This document shows, piece after piece, positions 38,333 to 47,395 of a stretch of DNA of 64,000 nucleotides. A model generated the notes under the pieces. That model was not told where the DNA came from. It worked only from the letters and a program-made list of their open reading frames with translations, and made no database searches. The first letter of the stretch is position 1; each line of letters starts with the position of its first letter. This DNA comes from Streptococcus peroris ATCC 700780 (GTDB lineage Bacteria; Bacillota; Bacilli; Lactobacillales; Streptococcaceae): the NCBI RefSeq assembly GCF_000187585.1, contig NZ_GL732463.1, positions 1,176,894-1,240,893 on the forward strand, read 5' to 3'. The position numbers and the translations under genes are program-made.

Positions 38333-39559
38333 TTATTTTTTTGAAGAACCAAGAACCTCTTCTGAAACTCTAACAAAAGTCTCAATGATATAATCCACTT
38401 CTTCATCCGTTAATTTCGTGTGAAGTGGTAGTGTAATCTCGTTTACAAAGTAGGCATAAGCCTTAGGATAGTTTGCCATATCAAAGCCAAGATTCTTATA
38501 AGCTGTCAAAAGTGGAAGGGGCTTGTAATGAACGTTACTTGCGATTCCTGCCTTAGCCAATTCTTGGATAATCTGATTTCGCTCTTCGAGACTAGCACCT
38601 TCTACATGGGTAACGTAAAGGTGACGACAAGATTCAACAGTATCTGTCTGATGAGTTAAGGGATGAATCCGAGTTCCTGCAAATCCACGGTCATAACGAG
38701 ACACGATCTCTTTACGACGGTGAAGCAAGCCAGGATAACGGTCCAATTGTACCAAACCAATCGAAGCCATAATATCTGTCATGTTACACTTATAGGCAGG
38801 TTTTACAATATCATATTCCCATGAACCTAGTTGCATCTTAGCAAGCGCATCTTTGGTTTGACCATGAAGAGAAAGAATCTGGAATTCCTTGTACATTTCT
38901 TCATCATCAATAGCTGGATTAGCTTTCCAAGTTGCACTTCCCCCTTCAGCAGTTGTAAAGTTCTTGACTGCGTGGAAAGAGAATGACGTAAAGTCTGCAA
39001 TGGCCCCAGCTGGTTGCCCTTTGTAGGTTGAACCTAAAGCATGGGCACTATCAGATACTATAACAATACGATTAAAGACCTTTTGCCACTTGCTAGTAGC
39101 TGTAAATAAGTCACGTTTCTTCTCAACAACTTGAAACAAACGATCATAGTCACAGATAATTCCCGCAAGTTCCACTGGGATGATAACCTTAGTCTTCTCA
39201 GTAATCGCTTGTTCAAGCTTGTCATAATCCATTTCGAAAGTATCACCTTGGATATCAACCATAACTGGTGTCGCACCTACGTGAGTGATGACACTACATG
39301 AAGCTGTATAAGTCATAGCTGGAACGATAACTTCATCACCAGGCCCCACTTCAAGCACGCGCAAAATCAATTCAAGGGCTGCTGTGGCAGAGTTGAGGCA
39401 GACTGTTTTAGGTGTCTTAGTGAAGAGAGATAGACGACGTTCCAATTCTTTTGTCTTTGGACCTGTTGTGATCCAACCAGAACGAAGGGTATCTGCTACT
39501 TCGGCAATTTCAGCTTCAGTAATATCAGGTGGTGAAAATGGAATATTATACTTTGGCAT
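38333..39559 (-). CDS. DegT/DnrJ/EryC1/StrS-family PLP aminotransferase
   Basis: This 408-aa sugar aminotransferase-type enzyme has a PLP-binding lysine in FSFHAVKNFTTAEGG, the motif SDSAHALGSTY, and N-terminal PFSPPDITEAEIAEV typical for amino-sugar synthesis. It would transfer an amino group to a nucleotide-linked keto-sugar (inference). It is next to a bactoprenol-phosphate sugar transferase, so the pair probably builds one unusual sugar of a surface glycan or glycolipid. The other sugar-nucleotide enzymes are not here. No clear terminator separates it from the trp promoter. Confidence 0.88.
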   Translation of the reverse strand: MPKYNIPFSPPDITEAEIAEVADTLRSGWITTGPKTKELERRLSLFTKTPKTVCLNSATAALELILRVLEVGPGDEVIVPAMTYTASCSVITHVGATPVMVDIQGDTFEMDYDKLEQAITEKTKVIIPVELAGIICDYDRLFQVVEKKRDLFTATSKWQKVFNRIVIVSDSAHALGSTYKGQPAGAIADFTSFSFHAVKNFTTAEGGSATWKANPAIDDEEMYKEFQILSLHGQTKDALAKMQLGSWEYDIVKPAYKCNMTDIMASIGLVQLDRYPGLLHRRKEIVSRYDRGFAGTRIHPLTHQTDTVESCRHLYVTHVEGASLEERNQIIQELAKAGIASNVHYKPLPLLTAYKNLGFDMANYPKAYAYFVNEITLPLHTKLTDEEVDYIIETFVRVSEEVLGSSKK

Positions 39560-39599
39560 TGTTTTACTCCTTTTATCGGTTTTAAGTCTTAGAACTACT

Positions 39600-40292
39600 T
39601 TATTTTAAAACTTCAATTACAGTCTGGAACATGATTTTAATATCTCCGAAGAAATTAAAATCACGTAAGTAGGCTAGATTAAAGTGCATCTTCTCTGGAA
39701 GGACCCTTTCCACATAAGCCTGATCAACGGTCATACCTTTTGCAGTCATTTGACTGATGATGGCGTCCTCGTCCTTATAGTTAATACTTGCAAACGATGT
39801 AATCCCTGCTGGCAATAGCAAAGTGGCCATCATCTCAGGACTATATTGCTCTGTGTAGCGTGGTACTTCAGGACGAGTGCCTACAAAGGACATCTCTCCT
39901 TTGAGAACATTGACCAATTGCGGCAGTTCATCCAAACGAACACGACGAATGAAATTTCCAACTTTGGTAATACGGCTATCATTTGCAGAAGTCACTAGGC
40001 TTCCTTTCTTATCAGCGTCGGTTACCATGGTACGGAATTTCCATATCTTGAAATGACGGTTGTACTGGGTTACCCGCACCTGCTTGTAAATGACTGGTCC
40101 TTTGCTATCTAGCTTGATCCAAATGCTTAGAACCAAAAACACGGGTGAAGTCAAGATTAACAAGACTAAGGCTAGTAAGAAATCTAGACAACGCTTGAGG
40201 GCCAGTGAACCTTTTCTTCTAGAGACGAGCTGGTAATATGGTTTTACCTCGCTCAATTGCATCTCTTGAGGTAGTTCATCCCATCTCAGCAT
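39600..40292 (-). CDS. Bacterial sugar transferase (undecaprenyl-phosphate sugar-1-phosphate transferase)
   Basis: This 230-aa phosphoglycosyltransferase of the WbaP/PglC type has one membrane segment (DFLLALVLLILTSPVFLVL), then the family core KGPVIYKQVRV, WKFRTM, FIRRVRLDELPQLVNVL and MSFVGTRPEVP. It would start a lipid-linked glycan by attaching the first sugar-1-phosphate to bactoprenol. The start at 40292 is chosen because AGGAGG directly touches the upstream ATG at 40298 but is correctly spaced for this one. An extended -10 (40344-40339) lies upstream. Confidence 0.88.
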   Translation of the reverse strand: MLRWDELPQEMQLSEVKPYYQLVSRRKGSLALKRCLDFLLALVLLILTSPVFLVLSIWIKLDSKGPVIYKQVRVTQYNRHFKIWKFRTMVTDADKKGSLVTSANDSRITKVGNFIRRVRLDELPQLVNVLKGEMSFVGTRPEVPRYTEQYSPEMMATLLLPAGITSFASINYKDEDAIISQMTAKGMTVDQAYVERVLPEKMHFNLAYLRDFNFFGDIKIMFQTVIEVLK

Positions 40293-40338
40293 GCACATCC
40301 TCCTCTGTTTTTTAAAATGGAATCTTTAAACATTCTAC

Positions 40339-40344
40339 ATTATA
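40339..40344 (-). promoter_or_regulatory. Extended -10 promoter for the sugar transferase-aminotransferase pair
   Basis: On the minus strand TGGTATAAT gives a perfect -10 with TG extension, about 47 bases before the start. A TTGCAC lies 19 bases further upstream. Confidence 0.5.
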
Positions 40345-40397
40345 CCACAAAATGAAAGAGCCTGTGCAAGAAATCTGTATTTTAAAGGAATTCTTCC

Positions 40398-42140
40398 TTA
40401 GGATAGTGCCCCAGCCTGAAGACTATACATTTTGTAGTAAGTACCTCCCAAGGCTAAAAGTTCCTCGTGTGTTCCACTCTCGATGATTCGTCCCTTGTCT
40501 AGGACATAGATACAGTTGGCATCTTGAATAGTAGATAGGCGGTGAGCAATCGCAATGGTTGTCCGTCCTTTTCTCATTTTCGCTAAGGAATTTTGAACGA
40601 GTGTTTCTGTTTCAGAATCAATATTAGCAGTTGCTTCATCCAAAATCAGAATTTTGGGTTGACTGGCTACCGTACGAGCAAAAGCCAGAAGTTGACGTTG
40701 TCCCGTTGAAAAGCTTGAACCACGCTCAGAAACAGGAGCATCATAGCCATCCGGCAATTTCTGAATGAAGGGATCGGCATCCACAAAAACCGCTGCTTTT
40801 TCAATTTCCTCTTCACTGAGATCCTGATACATGGCAATATTCGACTTAATCGTACCATGATAAAGAAAGGGTTCCTGTAAGACTAGCCCAATATTATTTC
40901 TCAATTCTTTCTGACTATAGTCTCGGATATCGACATCATCTATATAGACACGACCTGACTGAAATTCATAAAAACGCATGAGAACATTGATGATAGAAGA
41001 TTTCCCAGAACCAGTATGACCGACAAAGGCGATAGTTTCTCCCTTATTGACCGTAAAGGAAATATCATCCAAAATCTGATGTTTCCCATCATAGGAGAAA
41101 GAGACATGTTCAAAGCGGACATTTCCCTCAGTTAGCTGTACATCCTTAGACTGCTGTTCTGGTTCGTACTCCCTTTGATCAATCATAGCAAAGACACGAC
41201 TTGCTGAAACCATAGAAGTTTGAAGGGTCGAAAAATTCTGTGATACATCGATCAAGGGATCAAAGAGACGATTGATATACTGGATAAATGCATACATAGT
41301 CCCTGCAGTGATTCCCATATAAAGACCCCGATAGCCAAAATAAGCCATCAAGACAGCATAACCAAGGAGCTTGAGTAGACTCATCGCAGGTCTCAAAAAT
41401 AGAGAGTCAACTGAAATGGAACGGTTGGCATAAACAAAATGTTCTTCATTGATTTTGTCAAATTCTTCCTGTAACCGTTTTTCTTGATTGAAAGCCTGAA
41501 TAATTCGAATTCCTTCGATACTCTCTGCAAGTTTGCTATTGATATCTGATAAGAGGCTCCTCGTTTTTTCGATGATATGGACCGATTTTTTTCGATAAAG
41601 ATTAACCAAAAGGAAAATCAAGGGTAGAAATAAAATGATTAGTCCTGTTAAGCGATAATCCAAGATCATCATGGTGTAAAGGGTCGTCACAAAGATAAAG
41701 ACTGCTGAGATAAAGCTTGAGAGAATTCCTGAAAACATATCACTAATGGTCTCAGTATCATTGGTCAAACGAGACACGATGGAACCTGCAGGTGTCTTAT
41801 CAAAGAAGGACATCCCCAGTTTTTCCATATTAGCAAAGGCATCTCGTCGAATATCTCTGACGATACTATAGGACACGCGCGCAAAGAGGAGATTTCCCAC
41901 GTATTGCACAAGCATTTGCAAGATATAAAGGCAATAATAACCAAGCAACATCAAAATAGCCACATGATTGAGATCATGGAGATAATGGTCAATGAATTGA
42001 GAAGCAACAAGAGGGATAACACTCTTAATAATCGTTGTAAATAGGAGAAAGGCAAGCGCACAAATCGTAAGCCAGGTATAGGGCTTGAGATAACGAATGA
42101 GGCGTTTCAATACCATCCACTGTTGGTGCTTATTCTGCAT
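40398..42140 (-). CDS. ABC exporter half-transporter (ATPase + permease), subunit B
   Basis: This 580-aa half-transporter has six membrane segments in the N-terminal 310 residues and a C-terminal ATPase with Walker A GHTGSGKSS, signature FSTGQRQLL, Walker B ILILDEATANID and the H-loop in AHRLST. The signature reads STGQ rather than SGGQ. The partner gene overlaps its 5' end by 11 bases and encodes a matching half with SGGQ. Such pairs form heterodimeric multidrug or lipid exporters (LmrCD/BmrCD type). Substrate not known. Confidence 0.92.
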   Translation of the reverse strand: MQNKHQQWMVLKRLIRYLKPYTWLTICALAFLLFTTIIKSVIPLVASQFIDHYLHDLNHVAILMLLGYYCLYILQMLVQYVGNLLFARVSYSIVRDIRRDAFANMEKLGMSFFDKTPAGSIVSRLTNDTETISDMFSGILSSFISAVFIFVTTLYTMMILDYRLTGLIILFLPLIFLLVNLYRKKSVHIIEKTRSLLSDINSKLAESIEGIRIIQAFNQEKRLQEEFDKINEEHFVYANRSISVDSLFLRPAMSLLKLLGYAVLMAYFGYRGLYMGITAGTMYAFIQYINRLFDPLIDVSQNFSTLQTSMVSASRVFAMIDQREYEPEQQSKDVQLTEGNVRFEHVSFSYDGKHQILDDISFTVNKGETIAFVGHTGSGKSSIINVLMRFYEFQSGRVYIDDVDIRDYSQKELRNNIGLVLQEPFLYHGTIKSNIAMYQDLSEEEIEKAAVFVDADPFIQKLPDGYDAPVSERGSSFSTGQRQLLAFARTVASQPKILILDEATANIDSETETLVQNSLAKMRKGRTTIAIAHRLSTIQDANCIYVLDKGRIIESGTHEELLALGGTYYKMYSLQAGALS

Positions 42141-43875
42141 CTTCTTCTCCTTTCATTTCTAACTGTTGTGATTCATAGGTTTGGGCATACCAGCCACCCA
42201 AAGCCAACAAATCATCGTGTTTCCCGCGTTCAATAATCCGGCCATCCTGTAGAACCAAAATTAAGTCTGCATGGACAACTGCACTAAGACGGTGAGCGGT
42301 AATAATGGTTGTCTTATCCTTGCGAGTAGCCTTAAGATTGTCTATGATGGCGTACTCTGTCTTAGCATCCACCGCTGAAAGAGAATCATCCAAAATCAAG
42401 ATATCTGGATCTAAAATCATGGCACGACTCATGGCCAAACGTTGTTTTTGCCCACCCGATAAGCTGACCCCTTTTTCACCGATAATGGTGTCAAATCCCT
42501 GAGGCATCTCTGTAATATCTTGATAGACTTGAGCAAGCTTCGTCGCTTCTACCACTTGTGGAACTGTTAAACTTGGATTTCCAAAACGAACATTCTCGAG
42601 GATAGAAGTCGCAAAAAGAAACTGGTCTTGAGGAACATAGCCAATCAAACCACGAAGATCGGTCAAGCGATATTCTCGTATGTCATGCCCATTTAAGTAG
42701 ATAGCTCCTTGGTTGACATCATACTCTCGTAAAAGCAATTTTAAAAGAGAAGTCTTTCCGGAACCTGTTTGACCAACCAACCCTAAGGTCTGACCTTTTT
42801 CTAAGGTAAAATGAATTTCATGTAGCGTATCTTCATCTTCAAAGGCAAAATGATCAATGGCATACTCCAGACGACCATTCTGAATACTAGGGAGTGGATG
42901 TTCTGGATCTTTAACTTCAGACTCATGCGTCAAGAGATTTTCAATACGTTGATAAGACACGTTTCCTCTCTGGGTGATGTTAAACAAGAAACCAATCGCC
43001 ATTAAAGGCCAGACTAACATATCCAAATAACTAATAAAGGTGACTAAATTCCCAACCGTCACACTTCCTGCCTGAATCATGAGTGAACCGACTAAAAGGG
43101 TGAGAACATAGGAAAAACCAACAAAAAGTAAGACCATGGGATCAAATAGGTTATCATATTTCATGGTTTGCATATTCTTTTGGAAGGTTCGTTCATTCAC
43201 TGTTTGAAATGAATCCAACTCATCAGCCTGGTAGCCGAAGGACTTGGTTACTTTAATTCCTGAAACAGACTCCTGAACCTTATTATTTAACTCAGAAAAG
43301 GCTGCTTGTGATTGGCTAAAAGCTCGGTGTGTTTTTCGACCTAAACGACTCGTCGCAATCGCCATGAATGGCAATGGAATAATGGCTACCAGTGTCATCT
43401 GCCATGAAATACTGAAAAACATAGTGAGCAAGGTGACCAGTGCTGTAATCGTCGCATCTACCGCAGACATTACACCACCACCCGCCAATCGGGTGAGAGA
43501 ATTGATATCATTGGTCGCGTGGGCCATTAAATCCCCTGTCCGATAGGTCTGGTAAAAAGAGGGAGACATCTTGGTAAAGTGTTCAAACAAACGAGACCGC
43601 ATGATTTGCCCTAAGCGATAAGAAGTTCCCAAGATATACATACGCCAGACATAGCGAAGATAATAGAGTCCAATCGCAGCAAATACTAGATAGATGAGAT
43701 TGAGAAGAAGATCCTGATGCGTTAACTGGCCAGAGGTAATGGCATCAATGACATGCCCCATGACCATCGGCGGAATTAAATTCAGAACTGCAACTAGGGT
43801 TAAAGCTAGAATACCTATTAAATAACGGCGCTTTTCTAATTTGAAAAACCACCAGAGTTTTCGGATAATGGTCAT
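42130..43875 (-). CDS. ABC exporter half-transporter (ATPase + permease), subunit A
   Basis: This is the second half of the heterodimeric exporter, 581 aa from ATG 43875 (MTIIRKLWWFFKLEKRR). It has six membrane segments and an ATPase with Walker A GQTGSGKTS, signature LSGGQKQRL and Walker B ILILDDSLSAVD. The residue after the Walker B Asp is Asp instead of Glu, which is the hallmark of a degenerate ATP site in heterodimers, whereas the partner has DEAT. The ORF can be extended to 43923, but that would run through the neighbour's terminator. Confidence 0.92.
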   Translation of the reverse strand: MTIIRKLWWFFKLEKRRYLIGILALTLVAVLNLIPPMVMGHVIDAITSGQLTHQDLLLNLIYLVFAAIGLYYLRYVWRMYILGTSYRLGQIMRSRLFEHFTKMSPSFYQTYRTGDLMAHATNDINSLTRLAGGGVMSAVDATITALVTLLTMFFSISWQMTLVAIIPLPFMAIATSRLGRKTHRAFSQSQAAFSELNNKVQESVSGIKVTKSFGYQADELDSFQTVNERTFQKNMQTMKYDNLFDPMVLLFVGFSYVLTLLVGSLMIQAGSVTVGNLVTFISYLDMLVWPLMAIGFLFNITQRGNVSYQRIENLLTHESEVKDPEHPLPSIQNGRLEYAIDHFAFEDEDTLHEIHFTLEKGQTLGLVGQTGSGKTSLLKLLLREYDVNQGAIYLNGHDIREYRLTDLRGLIGYVPQDQFLFATSILENVRFGNPSLTVPQVVEATKLAQVYQDITEMPQGFDTIIGEKGVSLSGGQKQRLAMSRAMILDPDILILDDSLSAVDAKTEYAIIDNLKATRKDKTTIITAHRLSAVVHADLILVLQDGRIIERGKHDDLLALGGWYAQTYESQQLEMKGEEDAE

Positions 43876-43908
43876 GTTTTTCCTTTCTAGTTCTACATCT
43901 GCAAATTG

Positions 43909-43937
43909 AAACCTGAGACACATTGCCCCAGGTTTTT
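43909..43937 (-). terminator. Terminator of the DUF3290-DUF421 unit
   Basis: On the minus strand AAACCTGGGG pairs with TCTCAGGTTT (two G-U pairs), followed by a T-rich stretch. It lies directly after the DUF421 stop. Confidence 0.6.
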
Positions 43938-43938
43938 C

Positions 43939-44574
43939 TTATTCATAAGTCACGACTGTTACAACACCTTTGTCGTATTCTGCGATAAAGATGTTTGAAA
44001 CAGTATCATAGCCTTGTTTACTAAGATTATCGAGGAGCCACTCCTCGCTACGACCGATAGACTCTAGGACATCCAACTGAATCACCCCGTCAGTTACCAC
44101 AGGGTATTTGGGATTTTCATCACCCATCTGCACCACGATTAGCTGGCCATTTTGTTCCTGAACGGCCCGCTTGACTTGCTTGAGTTGAAAAATCCCTTGG
44201 CTACGGAGTTTTAGTGCAACATCCGCTGCAGAGAGTCCGACAGAGCGACAGGCTTCGGGATCGATTTGCCCATTTTTGATGAGTAAAGTTGGTTTACCAT
44301 CAATCAAGTGTTTAACAAAACGGACATTGTTATTGAGCCATTTCAGCGTCAAGACAAGAATAGTCCACATAATCAAGATAACGGTATACTGGAGAATGGA
44401 GATAGAGCTATTATAGATGACACCCCCAATAATCCCACCAAGAACATAGTTTTGAATTTGGTCTGTAGCAGAATTGGGAGCTAGATTTCCCTTACCGGTT
44501 ACATTGATAACAAAAACAAGAGAAACCAGACCCAAAGCTAGTTTGATAAAAATTTCAATATAGTTCAGTGTCAT
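43939..44574 (-). CDS. DUF421-domain membrane protein (YetF/YcaP-like)
   Basis: The 211-aa protein has three membrane segments (about residues 8-25, 42-60 and 62-80) followed by a soluble domain of the DUF421 type with RSQGIFQLKQVKRAVQEQNGQL (core GIFQLKQVKRA) and DGVIQLDVLESI. In Bacillus, relatives affect spore or membrane properties, but no specific activity is established here. It overlaps DUF3290 by 4 bases, a fixed pair in streptococci. Confidence 0.85.
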   Translation of the reverse strand: MTLNYIEIFIKLALGLVSLVFVINVTGKGNLAPNSATDQIQNYVLGGIIGGVIYNSSISILQYTVILIMWTILVLTLKWLNNNVRFVKHLIDGKPTLLIKNGQIDPEACRSVGLSAADVALKLRSQGIFQLKQVKRAVQEQNGQLIVVQMGDENPKYPVVTDGVIQLDVLESIGRSEEWLLDNLSKQGYDTVSNIFIAEYDKGVVTVVTYE

Positions 44575-45026
44575 TGGTTCACCTCCACTAGTTCAATGTC
44601 ATCTGTTTGATGCAATTCAATTTTTTCTAGAAGATACTTGTCTGGCTTATTTCCATTCATGGCACGGTAATAGTTGTCCCCTACCTTAAGCAGAGCTCCA
44701 TCAGTTGTAGCCGATGTATTGACATAAACCTCTGACTTGTCCACTCCTAAGTCCTTTGAAACGATTTCTATAAAATGAAGCGATGTTTGAAATCGATTGT
44801 TAGAAGCTTGATTGCTCTGATAACTCGTAATACTCATCAAAATCATTGCTATCAATGAAAGGATGGAAATAATGACAAGCTCACGAAATTTTGTACTCCG
44901 TCTGTCGCGATAAGCCTTAAAAGCAAAAAATGCAGTAACGATTAATAAGAGAATCCCAATACCAATCATAACTCCATTTTGCTGGTTAATCTGACTGAGA
45001 ACATAGGCATACGAATAAAATTTCAT
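44571..45026 (-). CDS. DUF3290-family membrane protein
   Basis: This 151-aa protein has two membrane segments (about residues 18-37 and 50-68) and an extracellular or cytoplasmic C-terminal domain of about 80 residues ending in IELVEVNQ. It matches the DUF3290 family, which is nearly always encoded next to DUF421. Function unknown. A consensus-like promoter (45060-45088) lies just upstream. Confidence 0.83.
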   Translation of the reverse strand: MKFYSYAYVLSQINQQNGVMIGIGILLLIVTAFFAFKAYRDRRSTKFRELVIISILSLIAMILMSITSYQSNQASNNRFQTSLHFIEIVSKDLGVDKSEVYVNTSATTDGALLKVGDNYYRAMNGNKPDKYLLEKIELHQTDDIELVEVNQ

Positions 45027-45059
45027 TCACTTTCTTTCCTTTTTCTAAAATCATTCTTT

Positions 45060-45088
45060 ATTATAAAGCAATAAACTTGATTTTTCAA
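45060..45088 (-). promoter_or_regulatory. Promoter of the DUF3290-DUF421 unit
   Basis: On the minus strand TTGAAA (45088-45083), 17 bases, TATAAT (45065-45060), followed by a leader of about 30 bases. Confidence 0.7.
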
Positions 45089-45120
45089 ACTATACGCTGG
45101 GGAATTACTTCTTTTTCTGG

Positions 45121-45126
45121 TATAAT
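45121..45126 (+). promoter_or_regulatory. Extended -10 promoter of exoA
   Basis: TGGTATAAT ends at 45126, 33 bases before the exoA ATG. The -35 is poor. Confidence 0.5.
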
Positions 45127-45159
45127 ATTGTCTATAATCTGAATGAAAAGGTAAACATT

Positions 45160-45987
45160 ATGAAACTGATCTCATGGAATATTGATTCCCTAAACGCTGC
45201 ACTCACGAGTGATTCTGCGCGTGCGAAATTATCACAAGACGTCCTACAAACCTTGGTAGCCGAAGACGCTGATATTATCGCCATCCAAGAAACCAAGCTT
45301 TCAGCTACAGGGCCTACTAAAAAACACCTCGAGGTGTTAGAAGAACTCTTCCCTGGATATGAAAATACTTGGCGTTCCTCTCAAGAACCTGCTCGTAAAG
45401 GCTATGCTGGAACTATGTTCCTCTATAAGAAAGAACTCACTCCAACTATCAGCTTTCCAGAAATCGGTGCCCCTTCTACTATGGATTCGGAAGGCCGCAT
45501 CATCACCCTAGAATTTGATACATTTTTCGTGACTCAAGTTTACACACCAAACGCTGGTGATGGCCTCAAACGCTTGGAAGAACGTCAAGTCTGGGATATC
45601 AAATATGCAGAGTACTTGGCTGAATTAGACAAGAAAAAACCAGTCCTTGCTACAGGTGACTACAACGTTGCCCACAAGGAAATTGACCTTGCCAACCCAG
45701 CCAGCAACCACCGTTCACCAGGTTTCACAGACGAAGAACGTGAAGGATTTACAAACCTTTTAGCCAAAGGATTTACTGATACCTTCCGTCATGTCCATGG
45801 CGATGTTCCAGAACGCTATACTTGGTGGGCACAACGCAGCAAAACTTCAAAAATCAACAACACAGGCTGGAGAATCGACTACTGGCTCACAAGTAACCGT
45901 GTAGCAGACAAGGTTACCAAGTCAGACATGATTGACTCAGGCCCACGCCAAGACCATACACCGATTGTCTTGGAGATTAAATTGTAA
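45160..45987 (+). CDS. exoA: Exodeoxyribonuclease III / AP endonuclease ExoA
   Basis: ExoA cuts DNA at abasic sites and degrades 3' ends in base-excision repair. The 275-aa protein shows all EEP-nuclease motifs: ISWNIDSLNAAL, AIQETKLS (metal Glu), YTPNAG, TGDYNVAH, RIDYWLTS and the terminal DHTPIVLEI with the catalytic Asp-His. In pneumococcus exoA sits next to the dpn restriction locus, as here. A VOC gene follows by 11 bases. Confidence 0.97.
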   Translation: MKLISWNIDSLNAALTSDSARAKLSQDVLQTLVAEDADIIAIQETKLSATGPTKKHLEVLEELFPGYENTWRSSQEPARKGYAGTMFLYKKELTPTISFPEIGAPSTMDSEGRIITLEFDTFFVTQVYTPNAGDGLKRLEERQVWDIKYAEYLAELDKKKPVLATGDYNVAHKEIDLANPASNHRSPGFTDEEREGFTNLLAKGFTDTFRHVHGDVPERYTWWAQRSKTSKINNTGWRIDYWLTSNRVADKVTKSDMIDSGPRQDHTPIVLEIKL

Positions 45988-45998
45988 GGATTTTCTTT

Positions 45999-46385
45999 AT
46001 GGACTACAATGCAGTTATTCCCGAGTTTATGGTCTCAAATATAGAACAGTCCCGTTCCTTCTACTGCGATTTACTGGGTTTTATAATCGAATACGAGCGA
46101 CCAGAAGAAAACTTTCTCTTCCTATCTCTTGAAGATTGCCAACTAATGCTAGAGGAGGGAAGTAAGGAGGAACTAGCTGGACTTAGTTACCCATTTGGCC
46201 GAGGAGTCAATATCTCCTTTGGCATAAAGGATGTTCCTCGACTCTATCAGAAAGTAATCGAGTCTAACTATCCTATTCATCGTCCATTGACCAAAAGAGA
46301 ATTTCGAGTTGGTGAACAATATATCTACCCTCATGAATTTGCAGTTTTAGACCCAGATGGCTATTTTTTAAGATTTAGTGAATAG
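45999..46385 (+). CDS. VOC-family (glyoxalase/bleomycin-resistance-like) protein
   Basis: This 128-aa protein has two beta-alpha-beta-beta-beta modules of the vicinal oxygen chelate fold. The first contains PEFMVSNIEQSRSFYCDLLGF and the second KEFRVGEQY...AVLDPDGYFLRFSE (core LDPDGYFLRF). Members bind metals, antibiotics or small dicarbonyls. The substrate cannot be inferred. It is probably cotranscribed with exoA. Confidence 0.83.
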   Translation: MDYNAVIPEFMVSNIEQSRSFYCDLLGFIIEYERPEENFLFLSLEDCQLMLEEGSKEELAGLSYPFGRGVNISFGIKDVPRLYQKVIESNYPIHRPLTKREFRVGEQYIYPHEFAVLDPDGYFLRFSE

Positions 46386-46410
46386 AATGATAAAGTATTA
46401 GAGTGGAAAA

Positions 46411-46450
46411 AGAAATAAAAAAGAGGCATATGCCTCTTTTTCTTATTTCT
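46411..46450. terminator. Bidirectional terminator
   Basis: AAAAAGAGGCATATGCCTCTTTTT is a near-perfect palindrome at the core, extended by AGAAATAA/TTATTTCT on the flanks. It lies between the VOC gene (+) and the restriction cassette (-). Confidence 0.85.
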
Positions 46451-46484
46451 TTTGTCACTTACCTAATTTTAAAGTTCAACAAGT

Positions 46485-47393
46485 CTATTGTCGAAACAAT
46501 TCAGATAAAAATCCTTCTCTCAACATTTCTAAGTTAAACACATTAGTGATATGACTAAATGCTTCTGCTAATGGTATGTGTGCAGTTTTCCATCCTTGAC
46601 CATCCGTAACCCATACAAATTCAACAGCATCATCTGATGTGACCACGAATTGACTAAGTTCAGTAAATTCACCAGCTACTGCTTTTAATTTACTTCCTCC
46701 TCCACCATAGTAATTTGTTTCAATCAGCCAAACCTTATGTTTTTCTCGGGAATAAACTGCAACATCAAATCTTCTCTCAGATTTATCAACAGGTACTTTA
46801 ATTCCCCACTTATCCTTAATGAATTGGGCTGTAGCTTGAGATTTCCATTCCAATGTTTGTTCCTGAGAAATTTTTGCTACATGTCTCTCTAAAATCCCCT
46901 CCATGGTTGTTCCACTTCGGTTTTTTCGTGCATTGCTATCTAATCCAGTCTCTACTCCATAAACATAATCAACTAATGAACGATTAGCATGTTGTTGTAA
47001 AAAATTTAATAAACCAGATTGCTCGATAAATTTCAAGTAATCATCTATTCTACTAGTGTCTATCGTTTTGAAATCCAATTGCTCAAAAGACATATTATCA
47101 TCATTGTCTATTGTAAGAATATCTAAAACTCTATCACGACTTGCAATTAGGCTAGGAATTGCTTTTAACAAATTAGGTTGTTTAGTGAACAAATCAAGAG
47201 CTTCTATATAAATATCATCTTTACCAATTAAGTAGTTTAAAGTATTCAACTCTAGTTCATACTTCTTTGTCTCACGATTAACTTTCTCCCAATTTACATA
47301 ATACTCAGGAGTTCTGTTGGTAATTGATAATGATTCTAAGAAAATTGTTAATCTATCTTGTGGAGATTTTGTTAAATATTTTTTTAAATTCAT
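46485..47393 (-). CDS. dpnB: Type II restriction endonuclease, DpnII/MboI family (GATC)
   Basis: This 302-aa protein aligns with R.DpnII: shared stretches include LLNFLQQHANRSLVDYVYGVETG (core SLVDYVYGVETG), DSNARKNRSGTTME and a C-terminal VEFVWVTDGQGW. The probable catalytic core is RRFDVAVY...VWLIETNYYGGGGSKL, with Asp and Glu-x-Asn in the PD-(D/E)xK-like arrangement seen in this family. It would cut unmethylated GATC. It starts 2 bases after the broken nuclease gene and is last in the cassette. The composition is visibly AT-richer than the neighbouring genes. Confidence 0.9.
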   Translation of the reverse strand: MNLKKYLTKSPQDRLTIFLESLSITNRTPEYYVNWEKVNRETKKYELELNTLNYLIGKDDIYIEALDLFTKQPNLLKAIPSLIASRDRVLDILTIDNDDNMSFEQLDFKTIDTSRIDDYLKFIEQSGLLNFLQQHANRSLVDYVYGVETGLDSNARKNRSGTTMEGILERHVAKISQEQTLEWKSQATAQFIKDKWGIKVPVDKSERRFDVAVYSREKHKVWLIETNYYGGGGSKLKAVAGEFTELSQFVVTSDDAVEFVWVTDGQGWKTAHIPLAEAFSHITNVFNLEMLREGFLSELFRQ

Positions 47394-47395
47394 AA

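Noticed and set aside
42130..43923. Longer start of the second ABC subunit at 43923
   Set aside because: The extra 16 codons lie in the terminator of the upstream DUF421 gene; the ATG at 43875 matches the family start.
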